DNA of 64,000 bases. Source: Lysinibacillus sp. JNUCC-52 (GTDB lineage: Bacteria > Bacillota > Bacilli > Bacillales_A > Planococcaceae). The DNA is taken from assembly GCF_015999545.1 (NCBI RefSeq), contig NZ_CP065546.1:3814001-3878000 (forward strand). Direction: 5' to 3'. Shown here piece after piece: positions 36,166-46,086 of the stretch (the first letter of the stretch is position 1; every line of letters begins with the position of its first letter). Under the pieces are notes generated by a model. The model was given only the letters and a program-made list of their open reading frames with translations, was not told the DNA's origin and made no database searches. Position numbers and translations under genes: made by a program.

Positions 36166-36864
36166 TTACTGCCCTTTATACTTTTGTGATACTTTATATT
36201 GACGTGGCGACTGATGATATTTTTTCTTAAATGCGACACTGAAATAATGCTGACTATTAAAACCACAACTTTCAGCAATCGTAGACATACTGGCTTCCAT
36301 GTTGTCATTCATCTTTTTTATAGCCATCTCTAATCGGTAATTATTAATATACTCGTTAATGCCAATCGATTGCTCCTCTAAAAATTTACGGCTTAAATAG
36401 CTTGGATTTAAATGGATTTTTTCAGCAATAATATTGAGTGTAAGTTTTTCGTAATAATTTTCATGAATATAGGAAAGTGCACTTTGAATGGCATCGTGGT
36501 TGGAACTCCACACTTTATATTTTTCAACAATAGCATTTAATTCACTCGCAATAACTGGCTTTGTTAAATAATCCGTCACCCCGATGCGTAGAGCTTTTTG
36601 TGCGTATTCAAAGGTCTGAAATGCCGTAACCATAATAATATCTAATTCATAAAGATCCTTTAATTCCTTGCTCAACGTTATACCATCCTTTCCAGGCATT
36701 TGGATGTCTAAAAAGGCGATGGTCATACGATGCTTTTTTGCTAATTGTAATGCTTGAGAAGCATCGAGAGCCGTGTGAAATTTCCAATTTGGAAAATGTG
36801 GCTTTAATAAATAAATCATTTGTTCTAGTTCTAATGGCTCGTCATCAGCGATTAATATATTCAT
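36166..36864 (-). CDS. Response regulator, AraC-type output (YesN-like)
   Basis: 232 residues. Receiver domain 1-120 with D6/D7/E8 pocket, phosphoacceptor D53 (FLDIQMPGKD) and K in YLTKPV; C-terminal AraC helix-turn-helix pair (about 135-228; LNPSYLSRKFLEEQSIGINE, CGFNSQHYFSVAFKKKYHQS, PRQYK). RBS AAGGATGAAGCAAC. Partner of the kinase 38 bases upstream. Two 17-base direct repeats before the divergent binding-protein gene are a good candidate target. Confidence 0.9.
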   Translation of the reverse strand: MNILIADDEPLELEQMIYLLKPHFPNWKFHTALDASQALQLAKKHRMTIAFLDIQMPGKDGITLSKELKDLYELDIIMVTAFQTFEYAQKALRIGVTDYLTKPVIASELNAIVEKYKVWSSNHDAIQSALSYIHENYYEKLTLNIIAEKIHLNPSYLSRKFLEEQSIGINEYINNYRLEMAIKKMNDNMEASMSTIAESCGFNSQHYFSVAFKKKYHQSPRQYKVSQKYKGQ

Positions 36865-36902
36865 GTTGCTTCATCCTTTCCTTTAGGACTTACTTCTATT
36901 GC

Positions 36903-37646
36903 TTACGCAGGAACATGAATAGTAACGGTATAAATTTCCTTCTCGCTAACGGTCGAAAATAAAATATTTTCAAGTCCGTATATAAGTTGGAGACGTTTTT
37001 GAACATTTTCAAGTCCATAGCCTTGCTGCAATGCATCATCAGTATGGTTAATTGCCGAATCAATTGGCTGTGTATTTTTTATTTCAAGCAATAAAATATT
37101 GTCCATTTTTTTTATATAAATAGATAGCTCTGCAGGTCCGATATGCTTCTCAAAGCCATGTTTAAAGGCATTTTCAATAATTGTTTGAAAAAGAAACGGC
37201 GGTATTTTGACTGAGAGAGCATCATTATCGATAAATTTATTGACGGTTAAACGATGACCGAAACGTAGCTGCTGAATATTTAAATAGCTCTCAACAAATT
37301 GGACCTCGTTTTTTAAAGCGATTAAGACATCGTGATCATTATATTTAAATTTAAAAAACGTTGCTAAAGCTTCAATACCTGCAACTAAGTCTTCTTTACG
37401 ATTAATGCGGGCTAGGCTTAACAAAGAATTTAAAGCATTAAAAAAGAAGTGTGGTTGTATTTGCTGATTCAGTTGAAGTATATTCGCACGCTGCAAATCC
37501 TGCTCTAGCTCCAAATGTCTTTTTTCTTCCTCAAGACTATCAATCTGTTTTTCAAAAATAAATATAAATGTAAGCAGAAAAGCTCCAATGATTGGAGCGA
37601 TTACACATAGGAGAATATATATGTTGAATGTTTCTAGTTGTAACAT
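36903..37646 (-). CDS. LytS/YesM-type histidine kinase
   Basis: 247 residues: one or two N-terminal helices (8-31), a coiled coil (32-60), then the His_kinase domain with phosphoacceptor H66 (QIQPHFFFNALNSLLSL), N-box IIENAFKHGFEKH and G-box GYGLENVQKRLQLIYG. There is no extracytoplasmic sensor domain, so signal input must come through the membrane segment or a partner protein. It starts 42 bases after oppF with no terminator visible, so it belongs to the ABC-transporter operon. Confidence 0.9.
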   Translation of the reverse strand: MLQLETFNIYILLCVIAPIIGAFLLTFIFIFEKQIDSLEEEKRHLELEQDLQRANILQLNQQIQPHFFFNALNSLLSLARINRKEDLVAGIEALATFFKFKYNDHDVLIALKNEVQFVESYLNIQQLRFGHRLTVNKFIDNDALSVKIPPFLFQTIIENAFKHGFEKHIGPAELSIYIKKMDNILLLEIKNTQPIDSAINHTDDALQQGYGLENVQKRLQLIYGLENILFSTVSEKEIYTVTIHVPA

Positions 37647-37688
37647 AATAAAAATGACCTCTCCCGTTTAGTATAAGTGTAAGTTACA

Positions 37689-38681
37689 TTAAACTAAATT
37701 TTCTGCAAAATGGCAAGCTACCTGATGCGTTTGATTTATTTCCCGTAGCGCTGGAATTTCAACTTTACATTTATCTGTTGCAAACGGACAACGTGTATGA
37801 AAGCTACAACCTGAAGGAGGATTTAGAGGGGATGGAATATCTCCCTTCAAAATAATGCGTTCCTTCCGATGCTGCTTATCGATAATTGGTATAGACGAAA
37901 ATAGTGCTTTTGTATAAGGGTGAAGCGGCTGAGAGAAAAGGGAATGCTTGTCGGCTATTTCGACAACTTTTCCGAGATACATTACCATAACACGATCAGA
38001 TATATGTCGCACGACACTTAAATCATGCGAAATAAATAAAAACGTCAAATCTAAATCACGCTGTAGTTTTTTTAGTAAATTTAATATTTGAGCTTGAATA
38101 GACACATCTAATGCAGATACCGATTCATCACAAATAATAATTTTTGGATTGACTGCAAGTGCTCTCGCAATACCGATACGTTGTCGCTGTCCACCAGAAA
38201 ATTCATGTGGATAGCGCTCGAGGTATTCTGGACGTAAACCAACGAGAGTCATTAATTCTAGCATTCGTGACTCTTGTTGCGCTGGCGGTACAATTTTTTG
38301 AATAGACATCGCCTCTGTCAGCATTTTGCGAATCGTTCTGCGCGGATTAAGGGAAGCGTAAGGGTCCTGAAAAATAATTTGCATATCCTTTCTTGCAGCC
38401 CGTAGTTCTTTTTTATTCATCTCTACTAAGTTTTTGCCGAACAATAATACTTCGCCTGATGTCGGTTCATCCAATCGTAAAATAGCACGACCTGTTGTCG
38501 ATTTCCCACAGCCTGATTCCCCAACAATGCTTAGCGTTTCACCTGGCATAATATTGAAAGAAACACCATCTACAGCTTTCACAACTTGCTGTGGACCAAA
38601 GAGTTTTTCTTTTTTTAAGAAAAAATGCTGTTTTAAGTCGTTTACTTGTAATAATGGTTGCGCGTTTTTATTCATCGTCAT
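37689..38681 (-). CDS. Oligopeptide-type ABC transporter ATPase (OppF/DppF)
   Basis: 330 residues, cytoplasmic ATPase. Walker [15 protein letters not shown] near residue 57, signature LSGGQR variant in [17 protein letters not shown], Walker [15 protein letters not shown]-terminal oligopeptide extension with cysteine-rich [14 protein letters not shown], typical of OppD/F. Overlaps the oppD-like stop by 4 bases (ATGA). Confidence 0.93.
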   Translation of the reverse strand: MTMNKNAQPLLQVNDLKQHFFLKKEKLFGPQQVVKAVDGVSFNIMPGETLSIVGESGCGKSTTGRAILRLDEPTSGEVLLFGKNLVEMNKKELRAARKDMQIIFQDPYASLNPRRTIRKMLTEAMSIQKIVPPAQQESRMLELMTLVGLRPEYLERYPHEFSGGQRQRIGIARALAVNPKIIICDESVSALDVSIQAQILNLLKKLQRDLDLTFLFISHDLSVVRHISDRVMVMYLGKVVEIADKHSLFSQPLHPYTKALFSSIPIIDKQHRKERIILKGDIPSPLNPPSGCSFHTRCPFATDKCKVEIPALREINQTHQVACHFAENLV

Positions 38682-39691
38682 ACTACCATCTCCTCCTTCA
38701 CTGATTCACCTTGCCATTCTTCACTATACATCCAGCATCTTACCTTTTTATCGGACTCTACAGTAATGAGCTCTGGTTGCTGCACACGACATAGCTCCGT
38801 TGCAAACGGACAGCGTTCAGCATAACGGCAGCCATTCGGATAGTGATATGGACTTGGTACAGTACCGTGGATTGTCGATAGCTCTTCTTGATCTTCATAA
38901 AGCTTTGGTAATGATTGAATTAAACCCTTTGTATAAGGATGGAGAGGCTTCTCAAAAAGGCTATCTGTAGAGCCTTCTTCTACTACTTGGCCCGCATACA
39001 TTACCGCAATTTTATCGCAAATTTCTGCTACTACTCCGAGGTCATGTGTGATAAAAATAATGCTCATTCCTAATTGCTGTTGTAAGTTTCGAATAATATC
39101 AATAATCTGTGCTTGAATCGTTACATCTAGCGCGGTTGTTGGCTCGTCAGCAATTAATACATCTGGTGTGCAAGCTAAAGCCATTGCAATCATAATACGC
39201 TGTCGCATTCCGCCACTTAATTGATAAGGCTCCTGCTTTGCTCTTTTTTCTGGAGCTGGTATGCCGACTAGACGAATCATTTCAACTGCCTGTTGCCAAG
39301 CTTCCTTACGGGACAACCCTTGATGTAAACGTATTGTTTCAGCAATTTGCTCACCAACTGTTAAGACGGGATTTAGGCTCGTCATCGGCTCCTGGAATAT
39401 CATTGATATTTTATTGCCCCTTATTTTCCGTAGCTCTTCTTCTGACAGTTTCATTAAATCTGTATTGTTTAGTAGTATTTCACCATTAATAATTTTACCT
39501 GGTGGTGAAGGTACTAATCTGAGGAGAGAAAGAGAAGTCATGGATTTTCCACAACCCGATTCACCAACAATGCCTAACGTTTCTCCTTTATGAAGTGTAA
39601 ACGATACGCCATCTACAGCCTTTGCGACCCCTTCACTAGAATAAAAATATGTTTGTAAGTTTTTTACTTCCAATACAGTATCTCGTTTCAT
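38678..39691 (-). CDS. Oligopeptide-type ABC transporter ATPase (OppD/DppD)
   Basis: 337 residues from the second ATG (39691), which has GGGGGG 8 bases upstream; the ATG at 39697 is too close. Walker [16 protein letters not shown], signature [16 protein letters not shown], Walker [15 protein letters not shown]-terminal [14 protein letters not shown]. Pairs with the next ATPase to energise import. Confidence 0.93.
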   Translation of the reverse strand: MKRDTVLEVKNLQTYFYSSEGVAKAVDGVSFTLHKGETLGIVGESGCGKSMTSLSLLRLVPSPPGKIINGEILLNNTDLMKLSEEELRKIRGNKISMIFQEPMTSLNPVLTVGEQIAETIRLHQGLSRKEAWQQAVEMIRLVGIPAPEKRAKQEPYQLSGGMRQRIMIAMALACTPDVLIADEPTTALDVTIQAQIIDIIRNLQQQLGMSIIFITHDLGVVAEICDKIAVMYAGQVVEEGSTDSLFEKPLHPYTKGLIQSLPKLYEDQEELSTIHGTVPSPYHYPNGCRYAERCPFATELCRVQQPELITVESDKKVRCWMYSEEWQGESVKEEMVV

Positions 39692-39704
39692 GATCATTTC
39701 CCCC

Positions 39705-40625
39705 CTAATTTAAATCAATTCGTTTATTAAATATTCTGTATAAAATATCGACAAAGAGATTGATAACAACAAATATTAATGAAGCTACAAGTACGCCGCC
39801 TTGTACAACGGGTATATCTCGAGTACGAATAGCATCCACAATCATACGACCAAGTCCGTTTACGGCAAAAACAGATTCAACTAATACTGTTCCTCCAAGT
39901 AAAGTACCAAACTGTAATCCTACTACTGTAATGACAGGTATTAATGCATTGCGTAATGCGTGTTTTAGAATGATAACGTAACCTTTTAATCCCTTTGCTT
40001 TTGCTGTACGGATGTAGTCTTGATTGACAACTTCAAGCATACTGGAGCGTGTCATTCGTGCGACAATAGCAGCACCTCCAGCACCGAGTGTAATGGCTGG
40101 TAAAATAATATGCTTTGCACTTTCCCATCCAGCTACTGGCAGCCAATGTAGCTGTACTGAAAATACATACATTAATAAAATGCCAAGCCAAAAGCTTGGT
40201 AGAGAAATGCCGAGTAGCGCAACAATCATTAACCCAACATCTAAAATTGAATAGGGACGTATTGCTGAAATAATTCCTGCAATAAGACCTAACACAATGG
40301 TAATTAAAATACTATATATCGCCAGCTCAATTGTAATCGGTAAGCGTGCCGTAATTTCCTCAAAAACGGGTTGCTTATTTTTTAAGGAATTCCCCATATC
40401 GCCATGTAAAAGATTGTTTATATATTCTCCGTATTGAACATATAAAGGTTTGTTTAACCCTAAGTTTTCACGTAATTCTTCAACCGTTTCATTTGAAGCA
40501 CCTTCACCAGCTAAAATCAACGCAGGATCACCAGGGATCATCTGCATAATTAAAAACACAACGAGTGTTACACCTAATGTAACAGGGATAATTTGCGCAA
40601 TTCGTTTTAAGATAAATAGTGTCAT
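39705..40625 (-). CDS. Oligopeptide-type ABC permease (OppB/DppB)
   Basis: 306 residues, six helices; typical start [29 protein letters not shown] loop, and ABC coupling motif [39 protein letters not shown]. Inner-membrane half of the importer. Confidence 0.93.
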   Translation of the reverse strand: MTLFILKRIAQIIPVTLGVTLVVFLIMQMIPGDPALILAGEGASNETVEELRENLGLNKPLYVQYGEYINNLLHGDMGNSLKNKQPVFEEITARLPITIELAIYSILITIVLGLIAGIISAIRPYSILDVGLMIVALLGISLPSFWLGILLMYVFSVQLHWLPVAGWESAKHIILPAITLGAGGAAIVARMTRSSMLEVVNQDYIRTAKAKGLKGYVIILKHALRNALIPVITVVGLQFGTLLGGTVLVESVFAVNGLGRMIVDAIRTRDIPVVQGGVLVASLIFVVINLFVDILYRIFNKRIDLN

Positions 40626-40639
40626 ATCGCTACACTCCT

Positions 40640-41542
40640 TTAATTTTTCATTCTCGGATCAAGTGCATCTCGTAAACCATCTCCAAATAAGTTAAAGCCG
40701 AGTACAAGTATCGAAATCATCAGCCCAGGAAACATCGCCATATATGGAGCAGTAAAAATAAAATCTCTACCGTTAGAGAGCATGGCTCCCCATTCTGGTG
40801 ATGGAGGCTGAGCACCTAAACCTAAAAATGATAAACCAGCAGCTGATAAAATGGCTGTAGCTAAACGCATAGATGCTTGCACAATAATTGGTGATAAAAT
40901 ATTAGGGAAAACATGCTTCGCTAAAATTGTCACATCGTTCGCACCGAGTGTTCGGACAGCATCAATGTATTCCAATTTTTTAACTTCCATCGTAGAACCG
41001 CGCACGATACGAGCGAACATCGGTATTGAGAAAAAGCCAACAGCAATTGTGACGTTAATTAGGCTTGGTCCTAATGCACTGACAATCGCCAATGCTAGTA
41101 AAATACCAGGGAAGGCGAGCATGATATCTAAAATTCGGCTAATAATGGAATCAATCCATCGGCCATAATAGCCTGCAATAAGCCCTAATAACGTGCCAAT
41201 CGTTCCACCAAAAAGTACGGCTGAAAAACCGACACCAATTGACAGGCGTGAACCATATAGTATTCGACTAAAAATATCACGACCTTTATCATCCGTCCCC
41301 ATTAAATGATCCAAGCTAGGTGCCTGCAATTTTTGATCCAACTGCACATCATATGGATCATAAGGAGCAAAGATTGGCCCGATAAGAAACATAATTAAAT
41401 AAAGAAGAATAATGATACCACCTGCAACAGCTGCTTTATTTTTTTTAATTTTGTTGAGAAAACCAATCATATTTTTTTTCCGAGATGCTTTGCGCGCATC
41501 CGATAATATAGAATGATCTATCGTTGTAGTTACTTTCTCCAT
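40640..41542 (-). CDS. Oligopeptide-type ABC permease (OppC/DppC)
   Basis: 300 residues: N-terminal cytosolic stretch, helix 1 (AAVAGGIIILLYLIMFLIGP), the DHLMGTDDKGRDIFSRILYG motif common to DppC/OppC, and the coupling loop EVKKLEYIDAVRTLGANDVT. First gene of the leftward operon oppC-B-D-F-kinase-regulator-permease. RBS AAAGGAGAAATCATT. Confidence 0.93.
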   Translation of the reverse strand: MEKVTTTIDHSILSDARKASRKKNMIGFLNKIKKNKAAVAGGIIILLYLIMFLIGPIFAPYDPYDVQLDQKLQAPSLDHLMGTDDKGRDIFSRILYGSRLSIGVGFSAVLFGGTIGTLLGLIAGYYGRWIDSIISRILDIMLAFPGILLALAIVSALGPSLINVTIAVGFFSIPMFARIVRGSTMEVKKLEYIDAVRTLGANDVTILAKHVFPNILSPIIVQASMRLATAILSAAGLSFLGLGAQPPSPEWGAMLSNGRDFIFTAPYMAMFPGLMISILVLGFNLFGDGLRDALDPRMKN

Positions 41543-41630
41543 AATGATTTCTCCTTTTTTTTTAGATGTGATATCAATTTATTGAAAAGAGAACAGAAAG
41601 TAAATATTCCAGAACGTATTAGTCAGAAAA

Positions 41631-41684
41631 TTTAAAAAACAAGTAAAGATTTTAAAAAACAAGTAAATTTTATTTCTTTATAAT
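41631..41684 (+). promoter_or_regulatory. Tandem direct repeats and -10 before the binding-protein gene
   Basis: TTTAAAAAACAAGTAAA occurs twice, at 41631-41647 and 41651-41667, a 20-base period. TATAAT lies at 41679-41684, but the -35 position (about 41656) is within the second repeat and does not resemble TTGACA. This is the layout of a promoter needing an activator bound in tandem. Confidence 0.6.
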
Positions 41685-41723
41685 TCGAAATGTAAGCAAC
41701 AATTTAACAAGGAGGAGTAATTT

Positions 41724-43283
41724 ATGAAGAAAATGAAATTGTTTTTATTTTTAGCGCTTATGACTGTCGTTATTTTGCAAGCTTGTTCGACTGCAAGTAA
41801 CAATAGTACAGAGGGATCAAAGGAAGGATCGAAAAGTGTAGGAGGGGAACTTATCGTTTTAAGAGCTTCAGATGCTACAAGTCTTGACCCACACTTTATT
41901 ACAGATATTCCTTCAGCAAATATTATTCATGGGAAAGTCTATGAAACATTAGTAGCTTTTGATAGAGACCGAAAAATTGTTCCGTTACTAGCAAAATCAT
42001 GGGAGCAAAAGGATGAGTTAACGTGGACCTTTACTTTAAATGAGGGCATTAAGTTCCATGATGGTGAAGATTTGAATGCTGAGGCAGTAAAAGCGACATT
42101 CAATCGTATTTTAGATCCAGCGGCAGGCTCACCACAACGCGATAAGCTATCTATGATTAGCGAAGTTGTAGTAGATGATACGTATGTTGTGACATTAAAA
42201 CTAAAAAATCCATATGCCCCACTTCTTTCGATTTTAGCGAGCCAAGAAGGTAGCATAATTAGCCCGAAAGCCATTACGGAATCAGCAGATCAGTTGGCAA
42301 CAAATCCAGTAGGCACGGGTCCATTTATTTTCGAATCTTGGAAAACAGGTCAAGCAATTACATTAAATACAAATAAGGATTATTGGGGTACTGTACCGAA
42401 AATTGATAAAGTGACATTTAAAATCGTCCCTGAAGATTCAACTCGTTTAGCGATGATTGAAAGTGGGGAAGCGCATATTGCCGATCAAGTGCCAGTGACC
42501 GATATCGCTAGAATTGAAAATTCTTCAACAATGAATTTATTCCGCACAGAAGGACTTGCTGTTGAATTTATCGGTTTTAATGTGAATGACTCGTTATTAT
42601 CGAATGTCAAAGTACGTCAGGCAATTAGCTATGCTGTTGACCGCGAGGCAATTATAAGTGGGATTTATAATAATGTAGGTACACTTGCAAATTCAGCAAT
42701 GAGTCCAAAAGTTATAGGTTATTCAAATGAAACAAAGGCCTATGATTATGATGTTGTAAAGGCAAAACAACTTTTAAAAGAGGCAGGGATTAAAGAAGGC
42801 ACTAAACTGAAATTACTGACAAGTGATCGCAAAGAGCGCATTAATATGGCTGAGGTTGTGCAATCTCAATTAAAAGGTATTGGCTTAGATGTAGATATTC
42901 AAGTAATGGAATACGGTGCATTTATTTCAGAAATTACGAAAGAACAGCATCAATTATTTATTAGTGGCTGGGGTAATGCAACTGGTGACGCTGATTATAA
43001 CCAATACAATCTGTTCCACACAGCTTCAATGGGCGCACCAGGAAATCACTTCTATTATAGTAATCCAGAAATTGATAAGTTAATCGAAGAAGGTCGTACG
43101 GAATCAGACCAAGCTACTCGTAATGACATCTACAAAAAAGCGATGCAATTAGAGTTAGATGAAGCGGTATATATTCCAGTTCGAAATTATGAGCATTTAG
43201 CAGTTTATAGTAATGCTGTAAAGGGCTTTTGGTTAGATGCGTCCAATTACACAATGCTTAGCGGAGTGGAAATTGTCCAATAA
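41724..43283 (+). CDS. Extracellular solute-binding lipoprotein (SBP family 5)
   Basis: 519 residues. Lipoprotein signal with lipobox VILQAC (Cys21); the mature protein has family-5 features (LDPHFITDIPSANIIHGKVY, LTWTFTLNEGIKFHDGEDLN, VGTGPFIFESWKTGQ, NVKVRQAISYAVDREAI). Captures substrate for the divergent Opp-type importer. Family 5 covers peptides, nickel, haem and others; here the two amidohydrolase genes that follow suggest a cyclic amide, hydantoin- or pyrimidine-like compound rather than plain peptides, as inference. RBS AAGGAGGAG. Confidence 0.9.
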   Translation: MKKMKLFLFLALMTVVILQACSTASNNSTEGSKEGSKSVGGELIVLRASDATSLDPHFITDIPSANIIHGKVYETLVAFDRDRKIVPLLAKSWEQKDELTWTFTLNEGIKFHDGEDLNAEAVKATFNRILDPAAGSPQRDKLSMISEVVVDDTYVVTLKLKNPYAPLLSILASQEGSIISPKAITESADQLATNPVGTGPFIFESWKTGQAITLNTNKDYWGTVPKIDKVTFKIVPEDSTRLAMIESGEAHIADQVPVTDIARIENSSTMNLFRTEGLAVEFIGFNVNDSLLSNVKVRQAISYAVDREAIISGIYNNVGTLANSAMSPKVIGYSNETKAYDYDVVKAKQLLKEAGIKEGTKLKLLTSDRKERINMAEVVQSQLKGIGLDVDIQVMEYGAFISEITKEQHQLFISGWGNATGDADYNQYNLFHTASMGAPGNHFYYSNPEIDKLIEEGRTESDQATRNDIYKKAMQLELDEAVYIPVRNYEHLAVYSNAVKGFWLDASNYTMLSGVEIVQ

Positions 43284-43342
43284 GGCTAGAGGGGCACTTG
43301 TTTTATGAACAATCATCAAAATACGAATTAGGAGAGTAAACT

Positions 43343-44593
43343 ATGAGCACACTATTGCTAAAAAATGTGAGATTAGAAGAAGCTTTTGAACATGATAACG
43401 AGCACATTGTTGCGACTCGTACAGCTATTTATGATGTCCTAATTGAAGATGGGCAAGTAAAAAAGGTAGATAAAAATATAGTAGTTTCCGAAGATGTTGA
43501 AGTGTTGGATGCCCAACATCAATTGTTAGTCCCTTCCTTCCGAGAAATGCATATTCATATTGATAAAACGTATTTTGGTGGGGAATGGCAAGCACCAAGA
43601 CCCATTACAAAAGGAATATTAACACGCATTGAGGAAGAACAGACGCTATTACCGAAGCAATTACCAACGGCTGCTTATCGTGCTGAGGAAATGGTGAAAT
43701 GGCTTATTGCTCAAGGGCATACACATATTCGTTCCCATTGTAATGTCGATCCACAAATTGGCACAAAGCATATTGAAATTACAAAGCAAGTGTTAGAGAA
43801 ATATAAGGAACAAATTACGTATGATATTGTGGCCTTCCCGCAGCATGGTCTTCTTCGTTCAAATGTAGAAGGATTAATCCGAGAGGCAATGACAATGGGG
43901 GCAACATTAGTTGGCGGTGTTGATCCATCGATAGTGGATCGCAATATCGAAAAATCACTCCAAACAACAATGCAAATAGCTCAAGATTATAACACAGGGA
44001 TAGATATTCATATTCATACTGCCAATACATTGGGCGAATTTGAGTTTTATAAATTGATTGATTTAACAAAGCAAGCCAAAAAAGAGGGACAAGTGACAAT
44101 TAGTCATGCTATGGCACTCGCAGATTTAGCGCAGCCGCAATTAGAAAATCTAGTACATGCAATGGCTTCTGTGCAAATGGATGTGACAACTACAGTACCG
44201 ATTGGGATTAATCGTTCTACAATACCGATCCCTTATTTATATGAAAAAGGGGTGAAGGTATCAGTTGGGCATGATAGTTTAACAGATCATTGGTCCCCAT
44301 ATGGTACAGGCAATACTATTACAAAATTAAATGTGATGGCTGAAAGATTCCGTTTTATGGATGAATATTCTTTAAGCCGTGCATGGAAATATGCTTCTGG
44401 CGGTATCACTCCTTTGAATGATGAGGGGGAGCGTGTATGGCCAAAGGCTGGTGATGTTGCGAATATGTTGCTAGTAGATGGCGTTAGTACGGCACATGTT
44501 GTAGCTAGAAGATGTCCAATCTCTACTGTCATTTCGCAAGGTAAAATAATTCACCAGCAGGAAGTTGGAGAGTTGAAAGGAGAATACAGATGA
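43343..44593 (+). CDS. Amidohydrolase, cytosine-deaminase-like (first of a pair)
   Basis: 416-residue metal-dependent hydrolase of the COG0402/CodA group. Ligands align with E. coli CodA: H70-x-H72 (MHIHIDKT), H223 (DIHIHT), H255 (ISHAMAL) and D311 (GHDSLTDHWSPYG). The H223-to-H255 distance (32) equals that of CodA H214-H246. But CodA's catalytic Glu217 position is Thr226 here, so simple cytosine deamination is unlikely. RBS GGAGAG. Sits 59 bases after the binding-protein gene and overlaps the next hydrolase by 4 bases. Confidence 0.85.
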   Translation: MSTLLLKNVRLEEAFEHDNEHIVATRTAIYDVLIEDGQVKKVDKNIVVSEDVEVLDAQHQLLVPSFREMHIHIDKTYFGGEWQAPRPITKGILTRIEEEQTLLPKQLPTAAYRAEEMVKWLIAQGHTHIRSHCNVDPQIGTKHIEITKQVLEKYKEQITYDIVAFPQHGLLRSNVEGLIREAMTMGATLVGGVDPSIVDRNIEKSLQTTMQIAQDYNTGIDIHIHTANTLGEFEFYKLIDLTKQAKKEGQVTISHAMALADLAQPQLENLVHAMASVQMDVTTTVPIGINRSTIPIPYLYEKGVKVSVGHDSLTDHWSPYGTGNTITKLNVMAERFRFMDEYSLSRAWKYASGGITPLNDEGERVWPKAGDVANMLLVDGVSTAHVVARRCPISTVISQGKIIHQQEVGELKGEYR

Positions 44594-45801
44594 AGCAGTG
44601 GCTTACAAACGTTCTACTTGAAACAGGCGAGTATATAAAAGATAATGATACAGTTGGTACAAAGGTCGAGCTTTTTAACATTGAAATTACTGAAGGTGTA
44701 ATTTCGCAAATTATTCCAGCAACACAAGCAATTGATGCTTCACAAAACGTTACAGATATGAAGGGCAAGCTTCTTTTACCTGCTTTTAAGGAAATGCATA
44801 ATCATTTAGATAAAACATATTTATCATTACCTTGGAAAGCTGTCACACCCTCAAAAAATTTAAAAGATCGATTAGCACAAGAAGCAAGAGAGCTACCGAT
44901 TTTAGCACATACAGGAAAACAGCGTGCTGTGGCAATGATTGAAAAAATTATTAGCAACGGAACGAATCATATTCGTACCCATGTAAATATAGATCCGTAT
45001 ATAGGGTTGAAAAATTTAGAGGGTGTATTAGCGGCATTAGATGATTATAAAAATATTGTAACAGCAGAGATCATCGCATTTCCGCAGCATGGCTTACTAA
45101 GAGATAATGTACCTCAGTTACTCCGTGAAGCATTACGCAACGGGGCAACAATGATTGGTGGGCTAGATCCTGCTGGAATTGATAATACGATCGAGCGCTC
45201 TCTCTACGAAACAATGGATATTGCCCATGAATTTAATGTCGATGTGGATATTCACTTACATGATGGCGGTCATGTCGGCTACTATACAATAGATAAATGG
45301 CTTGATATGGTGGAGGAGACAAACTACCAAGGTAGAACAGCAATAAGCCATGCCTTTGCTTTAGGTGATGTATCAATAATGGAACAACATAGTATTGCCA
45401 ATCGCCTTGCCGAGCAACAAGTGAAAATCATGTCTACAGTGCCCTATAATATTAATCGTGTGATGCCACCAATTGATTTATTGTCAGAGCATGGAGTCGA
45501 TGTGCATTTTGGTTGTGATGGATTTTTTGATTCATGGAGTCCATACGGTTCAGGCGATATTTTAGAAAAAGTAACGACGTTTGCAGACATTTCTCGAAAA
45601 CTAGATGAGCGTTCTATTCGTCAAACATTAAAATACATTACAAATGGTATGACGCCGTTAGATACAAATGGTCAAAAGGTTTGGCCAAATGTAAATGATG
45701 AGGCAAGCTTTGTATTTTTTGACGCAGTATCAAGCGCTGAAGTTATTGCAAGAAGACCTCTAGAACGTACGGTCATGTCTAAAGGAATATTTATTCGTTA
45801 A
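44590..45801 (+). CDS. Amidohydrolase, cytosine-deaminase-like (second of a pair)
   Basis: 403 residues, paralogue of the previous gene (shared FPQHGLL, R-S/T-H-x-N-x-D, WSPYG). Ligands H70, H72 (MHNHLDKT), H222 (DIHLHD), H254 (ISHAFAL), D310 (GCDGFFDSWSPYG). The CodA Glu217 position is Asp225. Start overlaps the stop of the first by 4 bases (ATGA); GAAAGGAG upstream serves as RBS. Two related hydrolases in one operon suggest successive steps, or two related substrates of the importer. Confidence 0.85.
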   Translation: MKQWLTNVLLETGEYIKDNDTVGTKVELFNIEITEGVISQIIPATQAIDASQNVTDMKGKLLLPAFKEMHNHLDKTYLSLPWKAVTPSKNLKDRLAQEARELPILAHTGKQRAVAMIEKIISNGTNHIRTHVNIDPYIGLKNLEGVLAALDDYKNIVTAEIIAFPQHGLLRDNVPQLLREALRNGATMIGGLDPAGIDNTIERSLYETMDIAHEFNVDVDIHLHDGGHVGYYTIDKWLDMVEETNYQGRTAISHAFALGDVSIMEQHSIANRLAEQQVKIMSTVPYNINRVMPPIDLLSEHGVDVHFGCDGFFDSWSPYGSGDILEKVTTFADISRKLDERSIRQTLKYITNGMTPLDTNGQKVWPNVNDEASFVFFDAVSSAEVIARRPLERTVMSKGIFIR

Positions 45802-45901
45802 AAACATTGGAGAGGCATATCGAATTGTGCCGCTCTTATAATAAAATTATCCCCCTTAAATAATTTTATATAGATGAAAATCCACTTACATTCCTGTGCT
45901 G

Positions 45902-45930
45902 AAGTATCGCTTTCATGGTGAGCGATACTT
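45902..45930 (+). terminator. Hairpin after the amidohydrolase operon
   Basis: AAGTATCGCT/AGCGATACTT with a 9-base loop. The T-run (TTTTTTT) comes only 20 bases later, so terminator function is uncertain. Confidence 0.5.
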
Positions 45931-46023
45931 AGCAAAGGAAGGCAAAGCGGTTTTTTTAATTTGTAGCAATGTTTTCACTTGTTTCGGCATTTAGTGGCAT
46001 TCAAACCAAGGCTGAATCAAGCG

Positions 46024-46062
46024 AAAATCTCGACGATATTACGCCAAGACGTAAATGATTAT
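46024..46062 (+). repeat. Minor intergenic repeat, copy 3
   Basis: AAAATCTCGACG, TACGCCAAGACGTAAATGAT: resembles the strings at 9256 and 18315. Confidence 0.4.
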
Positions 46063-46086
46063 TTTTCATGTGAGAAGGAGCAATAA

